A DNA stretch of 64,000 nt from Flavobacterium piscinae (GTDB lineage: Bacteria; Bacteroidota; Bacteroidia; Flavobacteriales; Flavobacteriaceae): contig NZ_SBKQ01000001.1 of assembly GCF_004122145.1 (NCBI RefSeq), positions 62,001 through 126,000 on the forward strand. The letters run 5' to 3'. A program made the translations under genes and the position numbers. The notes below the pieces were generated by a model. The model saw only the letters and a list, made by a program, of their open reading frames with translations. It was not told where the DNA came from and did not search any database. Positions 8,074 to 16,767 of the stretch are shown here, piece after piece (within the stretch, counting starts at the first letter, position 1; the number at the start of each line of letters is the position of its first letter).

Positions 8074-8499
8074 ATGAAAAGAATAATTATTGTTATAGTT
8101 CTCTTTACTTGTTTTACAACACAAGCTCAAACAAGACAAAGTTCCCTAAAGTATGAACTAACCAGAACCAATGGATTGGAACAAGTTGGTGGTGATTTAG
8201 TGATTGTAAATCTAAACACATGCCCATTAAAAGATCTTAACAAGCAGTTACTTTTTGAGTCACAAAGTTCCAGTACAATCTTTATCAATGTCAATAATCA
8301 TGGTGGTGGGAATAGTTGTGTCACCTTGATTGTAGAAACCCAAAATGGAACAACAAGAATTGAAATTCCTGAAAATACAGAATTAGGCGTTCATCAATTT
8401 TTGAGAGTAAAAAGAGCTTTTTTAAAAATAGAAAAAACGTTATCTGACACAGCAATTACCGAATTAAAAAGTATAGGCGAAGCAACCATTTGGTTTTAA
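8074..8499 (+). CDS. Small secreted protein of unknown function, downstream of the S74 gene
   Basis: I do not recognise this 141-residue protein. It starts at the ATG 5 bp after the fibre gene stop. An upstream TTG in the same frame would overlap that gene and is less likely. A signal peptide (MKRIIIVIVLFTCFTTQAQ) is followed by a beta-rich polar body with two cysteines (NTCPLK and NSCVTLIV) that might form a disulphide. It has no membrane segment or lipobox. It is almost certainly cotranscribed with the fibre gene and shares its terminator, so it may help its assembly or cap it. No equivalent follows the second S74 gene. Confidence 0.75.
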   Translation: MKRIIIVIVLFTCFTTQAQTRQSSLKYELTRTNGLEQVGGDLVIVNLNTCPLKDLNKQLLFESQSSSTIFINVNNHGGGNSCVTLIVETQNGTTRIEIPENTELGVHQFLRVKRAFLKIEKTLSDTAITELKSIGEATIWF

Positions 8500-8551
8500 A
8501 TTATATCACAGAGTCATCGAATTAAAAATTGGAAATTAGTTTTAGTGGTTG

Positions 8552-8591
8552 ATCCCCTTCCGGCAGTGGTTTGCGGAAGGGGATTTTTTTA
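8552..8591. terminator. Bidirectional terminator between the S74 operon and the LytS kinase
   Basis: The arms ATCCCCTTCCG (8552-8562) and CGGAAGGGGAT (8574-8584) are followed by T on the plus strand. The loop and flanks (GTGGTT before, CAGTGGTTTG inside) match those of the terminator after the second S74 gene. Confidence 0.85.
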
Positions 8592-8593
8592 TG

Positions 8594-10063
8594 TTAATTA
8601 AGCCATAAAATTACTTTTGTTCCATTGGGTTGATTTTTTTCATCTTTTAAATCGATAATTTCAAAGGTATAATTCAATTGATTTTGCAGATTAAAATTAT
8701 TTAATCGTTCAATACTAAATTCAATTCCCAACGAGTCTTTTTTAAAAGAATTCATTTTATTTTCTTTGGCTTTTTCTCGACCAATTCCATTATCTTGAAT
8801 AAAAAGACCGGTTTTGTTGTGCTCGTTTATGCATCCTATTTTAATCTCTTTATGACCTTCTTTTCGCATTAAACCATGCCAAATGGAATTTTCGACAAAT
8901 GGTTGAAGAATTAATCCGGGAATTCTTTTTTCAGTCATTTTAGCATCTTCTAATTGTTCAAAAACCAGTGAGATTGCATTGTTAAACCGAATGTTTTCTA
9001 TGGTTAGATACAATTCAATAACTTCTAATTCTTCTTTTATAGTGATGTATTCGCGTTTTGAAAACTCCAAAATATTCCGAATAAGTTTAGAAAACTTGTT
9101 CAGGTAATACACCGCTTTTTCTTTATTATTTTCGATAAAATAAACTTTAATTGAATTTAAGGCATTAAAAATAAAATGAGGATTCATTTGGCTTCTTAAA
9201 GCATCTAACTTGAGATTCAGAATTTCATTTTCATATTTAGATTTCAATAGCTCAATTTTTTCGTTTTCTGTTTTTTCTAATGTAGATCGGAGAATTTTTT
9301 CTTGTAAAAGCAACTTATTTTCTAACTCTTTTTGATGTTGTTCTTTTAATTCATTAAGTTTAGTTTTCTCCAGAATAACATTTTCTTGCATGATAATTTT
9401 TTCAGAATAAATGTTTTTGATTTTAAAACCTAATGCGGTCATGAAAAGCAACGATTCAACAAAAACACCAATTAACAAATAGGTTATTGGTGCAATAGAG
9501 TAATCGTTGATTAATGTTTTATACAAAGCAAACAATACAAATCCCGTGTAGATTAAAGTGCCGCAAAGGACTAGCTTAGAGAGAGTGTTTTTTAATAAAT
9601 AAACATTTTTTAAAAAATAAAGGCTATAAATAGTAAGTAAAGGTGTAAATAAATATAAAAAAAAATTTTTAATATAAGCGACATTGTGCAAAACTATAGA
9701 AAGAGAAAAAAGAAGAATAGCTATGATTAAATTAATATTCAAAAATCTAACAAAAAAAGTAGTTTGTTTTTTGTAATGGTTGTATAAATCCAACAGATGT
9801 ATATAGAAAAAAACCATCATGGAATTATAAATGATTTGATTCATCCAATTGAGGGCGAAAAAACGACTATTGGCATACCAAGATAAAACAGGTTCAATAT
9901 AAACTGTTTTTGTGGATAAGTATAACAGTAAAAAAAGATTGTAAAGGGCGTAATATTTAAACGCTTTTTCTTTTGTTTGGTTGTAGATTATCAAACTTAA
10001 GATAAAAAAAACAACTAATGCAGAAATGACGATATGCCATAAAATAAGTCTTGCTTCTTGCAT
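8594..10063 (-). CDS. LytS-family sensor histidine kinase with a seven-helix membrane domain
   Basis: The 489-residue protein has about seven membrane helices in its first 215 residues, like a 7TMR-DISM sensor without the extracellular domain. A coiled coil (about 220-280) and a His_kinase domain follow. The phosphoacceptor is H296 in SQMNPHFIFNALNSIK. The ATPase parts are FVENSIWHGL and IQDNGIGREKA. It is translationally coupled to the LytTR regulator by a TAATG overlap, with the regulator first, so the two form a system. The signal is unknown. It is convergent with the first S74 operon, and its operon is divergent from the second. Confidence 0.9.
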   Translation of the reverse strand: MQEARLILWHIVISALVVFFILSLIIYNQTKEKAFKYYALYNLFLLLYLSTKTVYIEPVLSWYANSRFFALNWMNQIIYNSMMVFFYIHLLDLYNHYKKQTTFFVRFLNINLIIAILLFSLSIVLHNVAYIKNFFLYLFTPLLTIYSLYFLKNVYLLKNTLSKLVLCGTLIYTGFVLFALYKTLINDYSIAPITYLLIGVFVESLLFMTALGFKIKNIYSEKIIMQENVILEKTKLNELKEQHQKELENKLLLQEKILRSTLEKTENEKIELLKSKYENEILNLKLDALRSQMNPHFIFNALNSIKVYFIENNKEKAVYYLNKFSKLIRNILEFSKREYITIKEELEVIELYLTIENIRFNNAISLVFEQLEDAKMTEKRIPGLILQPFVENSIWHGLMRKEGHKEIKIGCINEHNKTGLFIQDNGIGREKAKENKMNSFKKDSLGIEFSIERLNNFNLQNQLNYTFEIIDLKDEKNQPNGTKVILWLN

Positions 10064-10800
10064 TACAACTTGTTTATAAGTTCATCTTTTTTCTGCCGAG
10101 AAACGGGAATAATCACATCATAATCTAAAATTACATATTGTTCTGATTTATTAAACTCAATTAATTTATTCAAGTTAATGATAAAGCTGTTATGAACTCT
10201 GGCAAAAGGAAAATTTAAGAGTTTGTCTTCAACCGCTTTTAGGTTATGATTGATTAATTTTTTTTTGGTTTTGTCAAAATAAATGTAACTGTTATTGCCT
10301 TCGCTTTTTACATACAAAATATCATCAGCATTATAAAAAAATAATTTACTTTCTGAATTAAAGCTTAATCGTTGATAATTTGAGTTCGTTTTACTCGTAA
10401 AATCTAAAAGTATTTTTTCAATATCAACATGTAATTTTTCTTGGTTTATTTCAAATTTGATTTTTTCTACACACTCTTTTAAGTCGTCACTATCAATAGG
10501 TTTTAATAAATAATCAAAGGCTCTTTTTTTAATGGCTTGTATGGCATATTGATCATAAGCCGTAGTAATAATAATTTTCAAGCCTTTTGCGGGACAAAGA
10601 TCAATGAATTGAAAACCATTTAATCCAGGCATTTCAATGTCTAAAAAAATAATATCTACGGTGTTTTTTTCAACATATTTTAATGCTTCAAGAGGGTCTG
10701 AGAATTGACCTATTACCGTAACATCATTACAGAAAGTTTCAATTTCCCAAGCCAAACTTTTAAGGGCATTCAATTCATCGTCTATTAAAACAGCATTCAT
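10063..10800 (-). CDS. LytTR-family response regulator
   Basis: The 245-residue regulator has a receiver domain (about 1-120; acidic D7/D8, phosphoacceptor D54 in IIFLDIEMPG, K in LLKPIDSDD) and a C-terminal LytTR DNA-binding domain (about 150-245, with FARVHNSFIINLNKL and VIPVSRQKK). LytTR domains bind paired direct repeats, often ahead of genes for surface or secreted proteins. The gene is divergent from the second S74 gene across a 258-bp spacer, so that gene is the natural first target to test. Confidence 0.93.
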   Translation of the reverse strand: MNAVLIDDELNALKSLAWEIETFCNDVTVIGQFSDPLEALKYVEKNTVDIIFLDIEMPGLNGFQFIDLCPAKGLKIIITTAYDQYAIQAIKKRAFDYLLKPIDSDDLKECVEKIKFEINQEKLHVDIEKILLDFTSKTNSNYQRLSFNSESKLFFYNADDILYVKSEGNNSYIYFDKTKKKLINHNLKAVEDKLLNFPFARVHNSFIINLNKLIEFNKSEQYVILDYDVIIPVSRQKKDELINKL

Positions 10801-11058
10801 AATTAAATATAATAATTATAAACTATGCAAGTTAATAAATAATGGTATTGATTTTACTATTTTGTGTAAATGGATGCTATTGCGTGACAAATGACTGAAA
10901 TAAAATTATTTTCGGAAATTTAAACATATGGTTTTGATTTCAAATCGAAAATCAAATTTACTTTAAAAATCAACCAATTATATTCGTTTTTAACCCAATT
11001 TCAATTTTTATAATTAATATATGGAAAACATTTTCTGAAATTTGAGGTATAATGTATA
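10801..11058. promoter_or_regulatory. Divergent control region between lytTR and the second S74 gene
   Basis: This AT-rich spacer serves both divergent genes. It holds the shared 15-mer at 10845-10859 and a short inverted repeat GAAAACATTTTC near 11024. I see no clean TAnnTTTG element in the fibre-gene direction, and no ORF. Confidence 0.45.
10845..10859 (+). promoter_or_regulatory. Second copy of the shared 15-base motif
   Basis: GTATTGATTTTACTA is identical to 4728-4742. Here it lies 45 bp from the LytTR regulator start and 199-226 bp from the S74 start, depending on which start is used. Confidence 0.4.
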
Positions 11059-14000
11059 ATGAAAGTCGTTTTTAAAAAATTATTTATGAAAATAATTAAT
11101 CCAAAGAAAGCATTCGTTCTCTCTTTTCTATTCGTTTCAAGTTTTGTTTTTGCTCAAGTGGGAATCAACACAACCTCACCAAATGCACAATTGGAAATCA
11201 AATCGTCAAATGAAACAAATCCATCAAATACTGATGGCATATTAATACCAAAAGTTGATGCATTTCCATCAACCAATCCCGGAGTAGCTCAACAAGGCAT
11301 GATGGTTTATTTGACCACAACTTCCGGTAGTAATCCGCCCGGATTTTACTATTGGGACAATGGGACTACAACATGGATGGCCTTAAAAGGAACCGATGGA
11401 GGTACCCTTGACCAAGCGTATGATTTTGGCGGTCCCGGTGTAGGCAGAACAATTATTGCCAATAATGGTGCAGTTACAATCTCCGGAACAGATGGGTTAG
11501 TCTCTACAGGATTTTTTGGAGTTGGAGTTTTAGCTCCATCAGGTAGTGGCACTAGAATGGTTTGGAATCCAAGAAAAGCAGCTTTTAGAGCTGGTTTTGT
11601 TGATGGTAACCAATGGGATGATATAAATGTAGGTAATTATTCATTTGCAGTTGGAAGAAATTCTTTGGCAACAGGTGATTCCTCAGGTGCTTTCGGCTTT
11701 AATACTAGAGCAACCAATAATTATTCTTTTTCTTTTGGATATAATACTGAATCATCAGGATCATCTTCAATAGCAATGGGTTTTAATTCAGTTGCTTCGG
11801 GTAATTCCTCATTAGCAGTAGGAAACAATAATCTAGCATCTTCTACTGCTTCAATTGCATTTGGAAACAACACGATTGCTTCTAATTTAAATGCAGTTGC
11901 TTTTGGAGTTGGTACACAAGCTACTAATAATAATTCAGTAGCTTTTGGTGACAACACTCAAGCATCAGGTGGAAACACAGTAGTATTTGGTGTAAATTCA
12001 ATTGCTTCTGGAAGTAACTCTGTTGCTTTTGGAGCTAGTACACAAGCAACCGGAATTCAATCTGTTGCGATGGGACAGAATTCTGTTGCAAGTGGACCAA
12101 ATTCATTAGCAATAGGTTTAAATAATATCTCTATTGGCCCTAATTCTTCCTCATTAGGTTATTTTACACAAGCCAATGGATATGCATCAACAGCTTTTGG
12201 TTATCAATCTCAGGCAAATGAAGAAGCATCAACAGCTTTTGGAAGTAATAATTTAGCTTCCGGAGTTAATTCAACAGCTTTTGGAAGAAACACAATTGCC
12301 TCAGGTTTTGCATCAACTACTTTTGGAAGTAATACTGAGGCTAGTGGAGCTGATGCAACAGCTTTTGGAGAAAATACTCTAGCTTCAAATACTGGTTCAA
12401 CATCATTTGGTTATAACACAATTGCATCAGGTTCTAGAGCTACATCTTTAGGAAATACAACTGTTGCAGGAGGAACTTCCTCTACTTCATTTGGGCATCA
12501 TAATACAGCATATAGTTTTGGTGAAACGGTTCTTGGAATTGGTTCTACAGACTATACACCTTCACTAAATGGAAATATACGATTTAGAGTTGCCAATGCA
12601 ACAGATCGACTATTCGTTATAGGAAATGCGATAGACTCGAATAACAATAACGTGGTAGATATCGCTGAACGTAGTGATGCAATGATTGTATTAAAAAATG
12701 GGCTAACTCGTTTACCTTCAACTACCAATGCTATGATTAATGCCGCTGATGGTAAAGCAGTTGTGACGAAAGAGTACCTTCAAAGTAATTCATCAGGCTC
12801 TCTAGATCAAGCTTATGATTTTGGCGGACCGGGTGTAGGTAGAGTTATTAATGCTGATGCTTTGGATGTTGCAATCGATGGAAATTATGGTTTAAGTATC
12901 AATAAAAATGTAGGACCACTTGAACATGCATTAAGAATTAACAATACTTCAGAAGTGCTTAATGGTGCTTCATTAAGAATTAGTTCAACATTTAACAATA
13001 ATTCTGGTACCGGGATTGTAAACAGTATTGGTGGAGAATTAAGTTCAGGACAAACATTTACCGGTTTTCGAAATGTTTTTGAAAGTATTACTCCAACCTC
13101 TACAGCAAATATAAACGGAATATTCAATGTGTTTAATAATCCTTCAAATGCAAGTGTAACTGGAATAACGAACAGTTTTACAACCCCAGGTAATGGAAAT
13201 AAAGTTGGCTACAATAATTCATTTACATCAACCGGAAACGGACAGTTTTTTGGACTTAATAATTTTTTTGGAGGCACTAATGTTTCTATTTCTTATGGAG
13301 TAAGAAATGATTATTCTTTATCTGCTAACGGGACTTTTTATGGTGTCTATAATTCCATCTCAGCCTCAAATGCTTCCACTTCAACAAAATATGGTGTGTT
13401 TAATACATTTCCGGCTGCAGCAGGTGGTCTTAAATATGGTGTTTACAGTGACGTAAGAGGAGCAACAGATTTTTCTGGCTATTTTTTAGGTAGAGTGGCA
13501 ATTGGAGCAACGGCGGGTAATAATTACATTCTTCCATTATCTAGAGGTACAAACGGTCAAGTCATGCAAACGGATGGAGCTGGTAATGCATCATGGCAAA
13601 GTCCAACCACATTTGCTTGGGGTTTAAACGGAAATGCTGGGACAAATCCAACAACAAATTTTATAGGTACTACAGATAATGTAGATTTAATTTTTAGAAG
13701 AAATTCAGAAACAATTGGAAGATTGAGATTTGATAATGTTACTTTTGGTCGCAATTCTCTAACTAATTTGACAACTGGTTCTTTTAATGTTGCCTTAGGA
13801 ACAGATAGCTTAAATACACTAACAACAGGGAGTAATAATATTGCTATTGGAATAAATACTCTGAGAAATAATTTGACAGGGAATGGGAATATCGCGATAG
13901 TAGGCAATGCATTGAGAGATTTACAATCGGGAATGGGGAATATCGCTATTGGAAACCAAGCATTACAAAGCTCAATTAATTCCAACGAAGCGATAGCTAT

Positions 14001-14829
14001 TGGAAGTAGAGCTTTAATGTTACATAATTCTACAATATCAGTATCACGAAACATAGCTATCGGAGAAGAATCATTATATTCAAGCCAAGGGGTCAGAAAT
14101 GTTTCATTGGGATATCAAGCAGGATATGGTAATATTGAAGGAAACAACAATACTTTTATTGGAACAAATGCTAATGTTCTAAATTCAAATCTTAATTATG
14201 CAGTTGCCATTGGAAGTGGTGCTGTTGTGGAAAGAAGTAATGCAATTGCTCTGGGTGGAAATACACCATTTACAAATACAAGAGTAGGAATAAATGTAAG
14301 CAATCCATTATTTAGTTTACATATAAATCAAATTGGGGCTTTTGGTTTAGGTTTGTCGAACGGAACAAACAGTTGGGAATTTTGGAATAATAATACTTTG
14401 CGAATGTATTATAATGGTATTCAACGAGGAAATTTTAACGAAACAAATGGTGTATATACCTCAATTTCAGATAGAAAACTAAAAACCAATATTCAACCTC
14501 TTGAGGAGATACTTTCTAAGTTAACTAAATTAAAACCATCTAGTTATACATTTAAGCATGATAACAAAAACACGAAGCAAATTGGATTAATTGCTCAAGA
14601 AGTTGAAGAGATCTTCCCGGAATTTGTCTACAAAAGCACTAATTCAGAAAGGCAGGAAGTTGAATTATATACTTTGGATTATTCAGGTATGTCGGTTATA
14701 GCCATCAAAGCCATTCAAGAACAACAACTCATCATTGAAAAACAACAAGCTGAAATTGCAAGGCTTAAACAATTAGAAGAACAAGTTCAACAATTAGTAC
14801 AACGCCTTGAATCCCTAGAAAAAAAATAA
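11059..14829 (+). CDS. Second giant S74 surface fibre protein with 21 head-like repeats
   Basis: This 1256-residue paralogue may really start at the ATG at 11086, which puts the signal peptide (ending FVFAQ) in normal form. It shares with the first fibre protein the VGINTTSPNAQLEIKSS start, the LDQAYDFGG module (here twice), the TPSLNG...ANATDRLFVIGNAID block and one GNAGTNPTTNFIGTTD module. It has 21 strict 14-residue head repeats (from residue 193), then a GxxN/TxxG-rich middle, then NIAIGxxAL repeats (about 900-1060). The S74 chaperone domain begins at S1137 (SDRKLK, lysine at 1142). The tail is a Gln/Glu-rich coiled coil. It is exported and probably a self-processing trimer. Confidence 0.85.
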   Translation: MKVVFKKLFMKIINPKKAFVLSFLFVSSFVFAQVGINTTSPNAQLEIKSSNETNPSNTDGILIPKVDAFPSTNPGVAQQGMMVYLTTTSGSNPPGFYYWDNGTTTWMALKGTDGGTLDQAYDFGGPGVGRTIIANNGAVTISGTDGLVSTGFFGVGVLAPSGSGTRMVWNPRKAAFRAGFVDGNQWDDINVGNYSFAVGRNSLATGDSSGAFGFNTRATNNYSFSFGYNTESSGSSSIAMGFNSVASGNSSLAVGNNNLASSTASIAFGNNTIASNLNAVAFGVGTQATNNNSVAFGDNTQASGGNTVVFGVNSIASGSNSVAFGASTQATGIQSVAMGQNSVASGPNSLAIGLNNISIGPNSSSLGYFTQANGYASTAFGYQSQANEEASTAFGSNNLASGVNSTAFGRNTIASGFASTTFGSNTEASGADATAFGENTLASNTGSTSFGYNTIASGSRATSLGNTTVAGGTSSTSFGHHNTAYSFGETVLGIGSTDYTPSLNGNIRFRVANATDRLFVIGNAIDSNNNNVVDIAERSDAMIVLKNGLTRLPSTTNAMINAADGKAVVTKEYLQSNSSGSLDQAYDFGGPGVGRVINADALDVAIDGNYGLSINKNVGPLEHALRINNTSEVLNGASLRISSTFNNNSGTGIVNSIGGELSSGQTFTGFRNVFESITPTSTANINGIFNVFNNPSNASVTGITNSFTTPGNGNKVGYNNSFTSTGNGQFFGLNNFFGGTNVSISYGVRNDYSLSANGTFYGVYNSISASNASTSTKYGVFNTFPAAAGGLKYGVYSDVRGATDFSGYFLGRVAIGATAGNNYILPLSRGTNGQVMQTDGAGNASWQSPTTFAWGLNGNAGTNPTTNFIGTTDNVDLIFRRNSETIGRLRFDNVTFGRNSLTNLTTGSFNVALGTDSLNTLTTGSNNIAIGINTLRNNLTGNGNIAIVGNALRDLQSGMGNIAIGNQALQSSINSNEAIAIGSRALMLHNSTISVSRNIAIGEESLYSSQGVRNVSLGYQAGYGNIEGNNNTFIGTNANVLNSNLNYAVAIGSGAVVERSNAIALGGNTPFTNTRVGINVSNPLFSLHINQIGAFGLGLSNGTNSWEFWNNNTLRMYYNGIQRGNFNETNGVYTSISDRKLKTNIQPLEEILSKLTKLKPSSYTFKHDNKNTKQIGLIAQEVEEIFPEFVYKSTNSERQEVELYTLDYSGMSVIAIKAIQEQQLIIEKQQAEIARLKQLEEQVQQLVQRLESLEKK
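11635..12516 (+). repeat. Twenty-one uninterrupted 42-bp/14-residue head repeats
   Basis: Each unit reads roughly NSxAFGxNTxASG with small changes, and no unit is shorter or longer than 14 residues. The copies differ in DNA, so the array is old or under diversifying drift, not a recent slippage tract. The first fibre protein mixes 12- and 14-residue units. Confidence 0.88.
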
Positions 14830-14853
14830 TGTTTGGAAGTTTAGTTAGTGGTT

Positions 14854-14891
14854 ATCCCTTTCGTTTAGTGGTTTGCGAAAGGGATTTTTTT
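14854..14891. terminator. Terminator between the second S74 gene and umuD
   Basis: The arms ATCCCTTTCG (14854-14863) and CGAAAGGGAT (14876-14885) are followed by T. Loop and flank (GTGGTTATCCC, TAGTGGTTTGCG) are homologous to the terminator at 8552. The umuD stop lies in its tail, so it serves both strands. Confidence 0.85.
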
Positions 14892-15321
14892 ATAACTTTT
14901 TTATAACATAAGTCACTATGCCCCAAATGATTAATTGGTTTTCTTTTGTAATTTTGATTGGGTCAAACAGTTTGTTTTCGGGCATTAAAAAGACTTCTTC
15001 TTGAGTTACTTTAATGCGTTTTACCGTAAATTCCCCATCTAAAAAACAAACGGCAATTTTATTGTTTTTGGGTTCCAAACTACGATCGATGACCATAATA
15101 TCGCCATCGTCAATTCCGGCTCCAATCATTGAGGTACCCGAAGCTTTGGCATAAAAAGTGGTTTCTCGGTTTTTCACCAACACGGCATCTAAACTGATTT
15201 TACTTTCATCAAAATCAGCCGCTGGCGAAGGAAATCCGGCCTTAATTCCCGCTTTAATAAAAGGAAGTTCGATAGGATTTTCTAAATCCGGGATAAAAAA
15301 GGTAAGTTTCGTTTTTGTCAT
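14890..15321 (-). CDS. umuD: UmuD-like S24 autoprotease, subunit of DNA polymerase V
   Basis: The 143-residue product (from the ATG at 15321; a GTG seven codons upstream is possible but less likely) matches UmuD. RecA-stimulated self-cleavage would occur at A28-G29 (KAGFPSP). The catalytic Ser is S64 (ASGTSM) and the Lys is K101 (FTVKRI). Cleaved UmuD joins UmuC to make the translesion polymerase. It lies 52 bp downstream of umuC on the same strand, the reverse of the E. coli umuDC order. No LexA DNA-binding domain is present, so it is not LexA itself. Confidence 0.92.
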   Translation of the reverse strand: MTKTKLTFFIPDLENPIELPFIKAGIKAGFPSPAADFDESKISLDAVLVKNRETTFYAKASGTSMIGAGIDDGDIMVIDRSLEPKNNKIAVCFLDGEFTVKRIKVTQEEVFLMPENKLFDPIKITKENQLIIWGIVTYVIKKL

Positions 15322-15373
15322 ATTTTTAACCACAATGAGCACAAAGAAGGCACAAAGTTCACAAAATTAAACA

Positions 15374-16639
15374 TTAGTGACAATTTACTTTAAAAACATC
15401 CCGAATATCTGTCGTATATTTTGGTGAAAGTAAATGCTGCCGCATTTTCCAGGTGCGTTGCAAATCCTGATTGCCCAACCGAATCTTGCGTTCGCCGGTT
15501 TTTTGATGAAAAGCATCCATCACTTCCATGATTTTTTGATGCTTCGGATTTTCTTCTTCAAACAAATGAAATTGCTTTTGGTCTTGCGGAATTATTTGCG
15601 TGACAATAATACCTGCTTTTTTGTAAATTTCACCTTCTTCAAACAGTTCTTTCAACATTTTTACCGCTAAATTACTGATTGTGATGGAGGAATTACTGGC
15701 AAAAGGCAAGGTTTCCATACGGTAAAAATTATACCGCTCTCGTTCTATTTTGTGTTTGTCTTTTCTGAGGTATAAAATGACTCCGTAGCAACATGATCGT
15801 TGTTTGCGAAGTTTCTCCGCACAAACGGTAGCAAAGGTAGAAACGCGTTCTTTCATTTCGTCAAAAGTGGAAATCGTGCCATCAAAACTGCGGGTTACAG
15901 CAATGTTTTTCTTGTCTTTGGGTTCTTCTAATTCCAATACCGATTGACCCAATAATTCCAATCGCAAACGGTTGCCCACTACGCCCATTTCTTTTTTGAT
16001 AAACTGTTCGTGTTGCGGTAGCGTAAAATCATAAGCGGTATGAATATTTTGACCTTTCATTTTTTTGGTCAACCGAAACCCGATGCCCCAAACGTCTTCA
16101 ATTTTGGTCCATTTTAAGCCTTTGATGCGTTTTTCTTCCGTATCCATCACATAACTGCCTAAGGTTTCTTTTGGAAATTTACGGGCGATTTTATTGGCTA
16201 CTTTGGCCAAGGCTTTAGTAGGAGCAAAGCCCACAGAAACGGGAATACTCAACCATTTCAACGTTCGCCTTTTCATTTCTAAACCGTATTGTTGGTAATC
16301 GGGGATATTTATGCCATCAAAGTTGAGGAAGGCTTCGTCGATGCTGTACACTTCTATGTTAGGAGTGAATTGTCCTAAAACTGCCATGACCCGACTACTG
16401 ATGTCTCCATATAAGGCATAGTTAGAAGAAAAAACCGTAACCTGATGTTGTTTCAATACCTGTCGCATTTGAAACTCAGGAGCTCCCATCGCAATGCCAA
16501 GGGCTTTCGCTTCATCACTGCGGGAAATGATACAACCGTCGTTGTTGGACAACACGACCACCGGTTTTCCATTCAGTTGAGGTTGAAACACCCGCTCACA
16601 GGAAACATAAAAGTTATTACAATCCACTAATGCATACAT
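15374..16639 (-). CDS. umuC: UmuC-like Y-family translesion DNA polymerase
   Basis: This 421-residue polymerase copies damaged DNA as the catalytic part of Pol V. I chose the ATG at 16639 because MYALVDCNNFYVSCERVF is the canonical N-terminus; the 13 codons before it are not conserved in form. Catalytic acids D6 and D101/E102 (YSIDEAFL) are present, as are the helix-hairpin-helix region (WTKIEDVWGIG) and a little-finger domain with a C-terminal UmuC-specific part. Upstream, GGTACAATCTACTACC overlaps a likely promoter and could be an SOS operator, but the LexA box of this group is unknown to me. Confidence 0.94.
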   Translation of the reverse strand: MYALVDCNNFYVSCERVFQPQLNGKPVVVLSNNDGCIISRSDEAKALGIAMGAPEFQMRQVLKQHQVTVFSSNYALYGDISSRVMAVLGQFTPNIEVYSIDEAFLNFDGINIPDYQQYGLEMKRRTLKWLSIPVSVGFAPTKALAKVANKIARKFPKETLGSYVMDTEEKRIKGLKWTKIEDVWGIGFRLTKKMKGQNIHTAYDFTLPQHEQFIKKEMGVVGNRLRLELLGQSVLELEEPKDKKNIAVTRSFDGTISTFDEMKERVSTFATVCAEKLRKQRSCCYGVILYLRKDKHKIERERYNFYRMETLPFASNSSITISNLAVKMLKELFEEGEIYKKAGIIVTQIIPQDQKQFHLFEEENPKHQKIMEVMDAFHQKTGERKIRLGNQDLQRTWKMRQHLLSPKYTTDIRDVFKVNCH

Positions 16640-16710
16640 GGTATAAAGGTAGTAGATTGTACCTTTTTTTGGAAACAAACGAATGTTAATGTTGATAAGA
16701 AATTGGAGTT

Positions 16711-16766
16711 GGGATGGAAGTTGGGAGTCAGGAGTTGGGAGTTTTCAGTCACCAGACACCAGATAA
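16711..16766. repeat. GGAGTTGGGAG-rich degenerate spacer repeat
   Basis: The spacer between umuC and the acetyltransferase gene holds imperfect copies of GGAGTTGGGAG, then CAGTCACCAGACACCAGA. It resembles the low-complexity strings in other spacers of this window. It has no coding potential. Confidence 0.4.
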
Positions 16767-16767
16767 C

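Noticed and set aside
11635-12516. CRISPR-like direct repeats (42-bp period)
   Set aside because: The repeats are in frame, diverged, without spacers, and encode the 14-residue head units. No cas genes are present.
4875-14829. Prophage tail-fibre region
   Set aside because: S74 domains occur in phage fibres, but both proteins have signal peptides and no capsid, portal, terminase, lysis or integrase gene is near.
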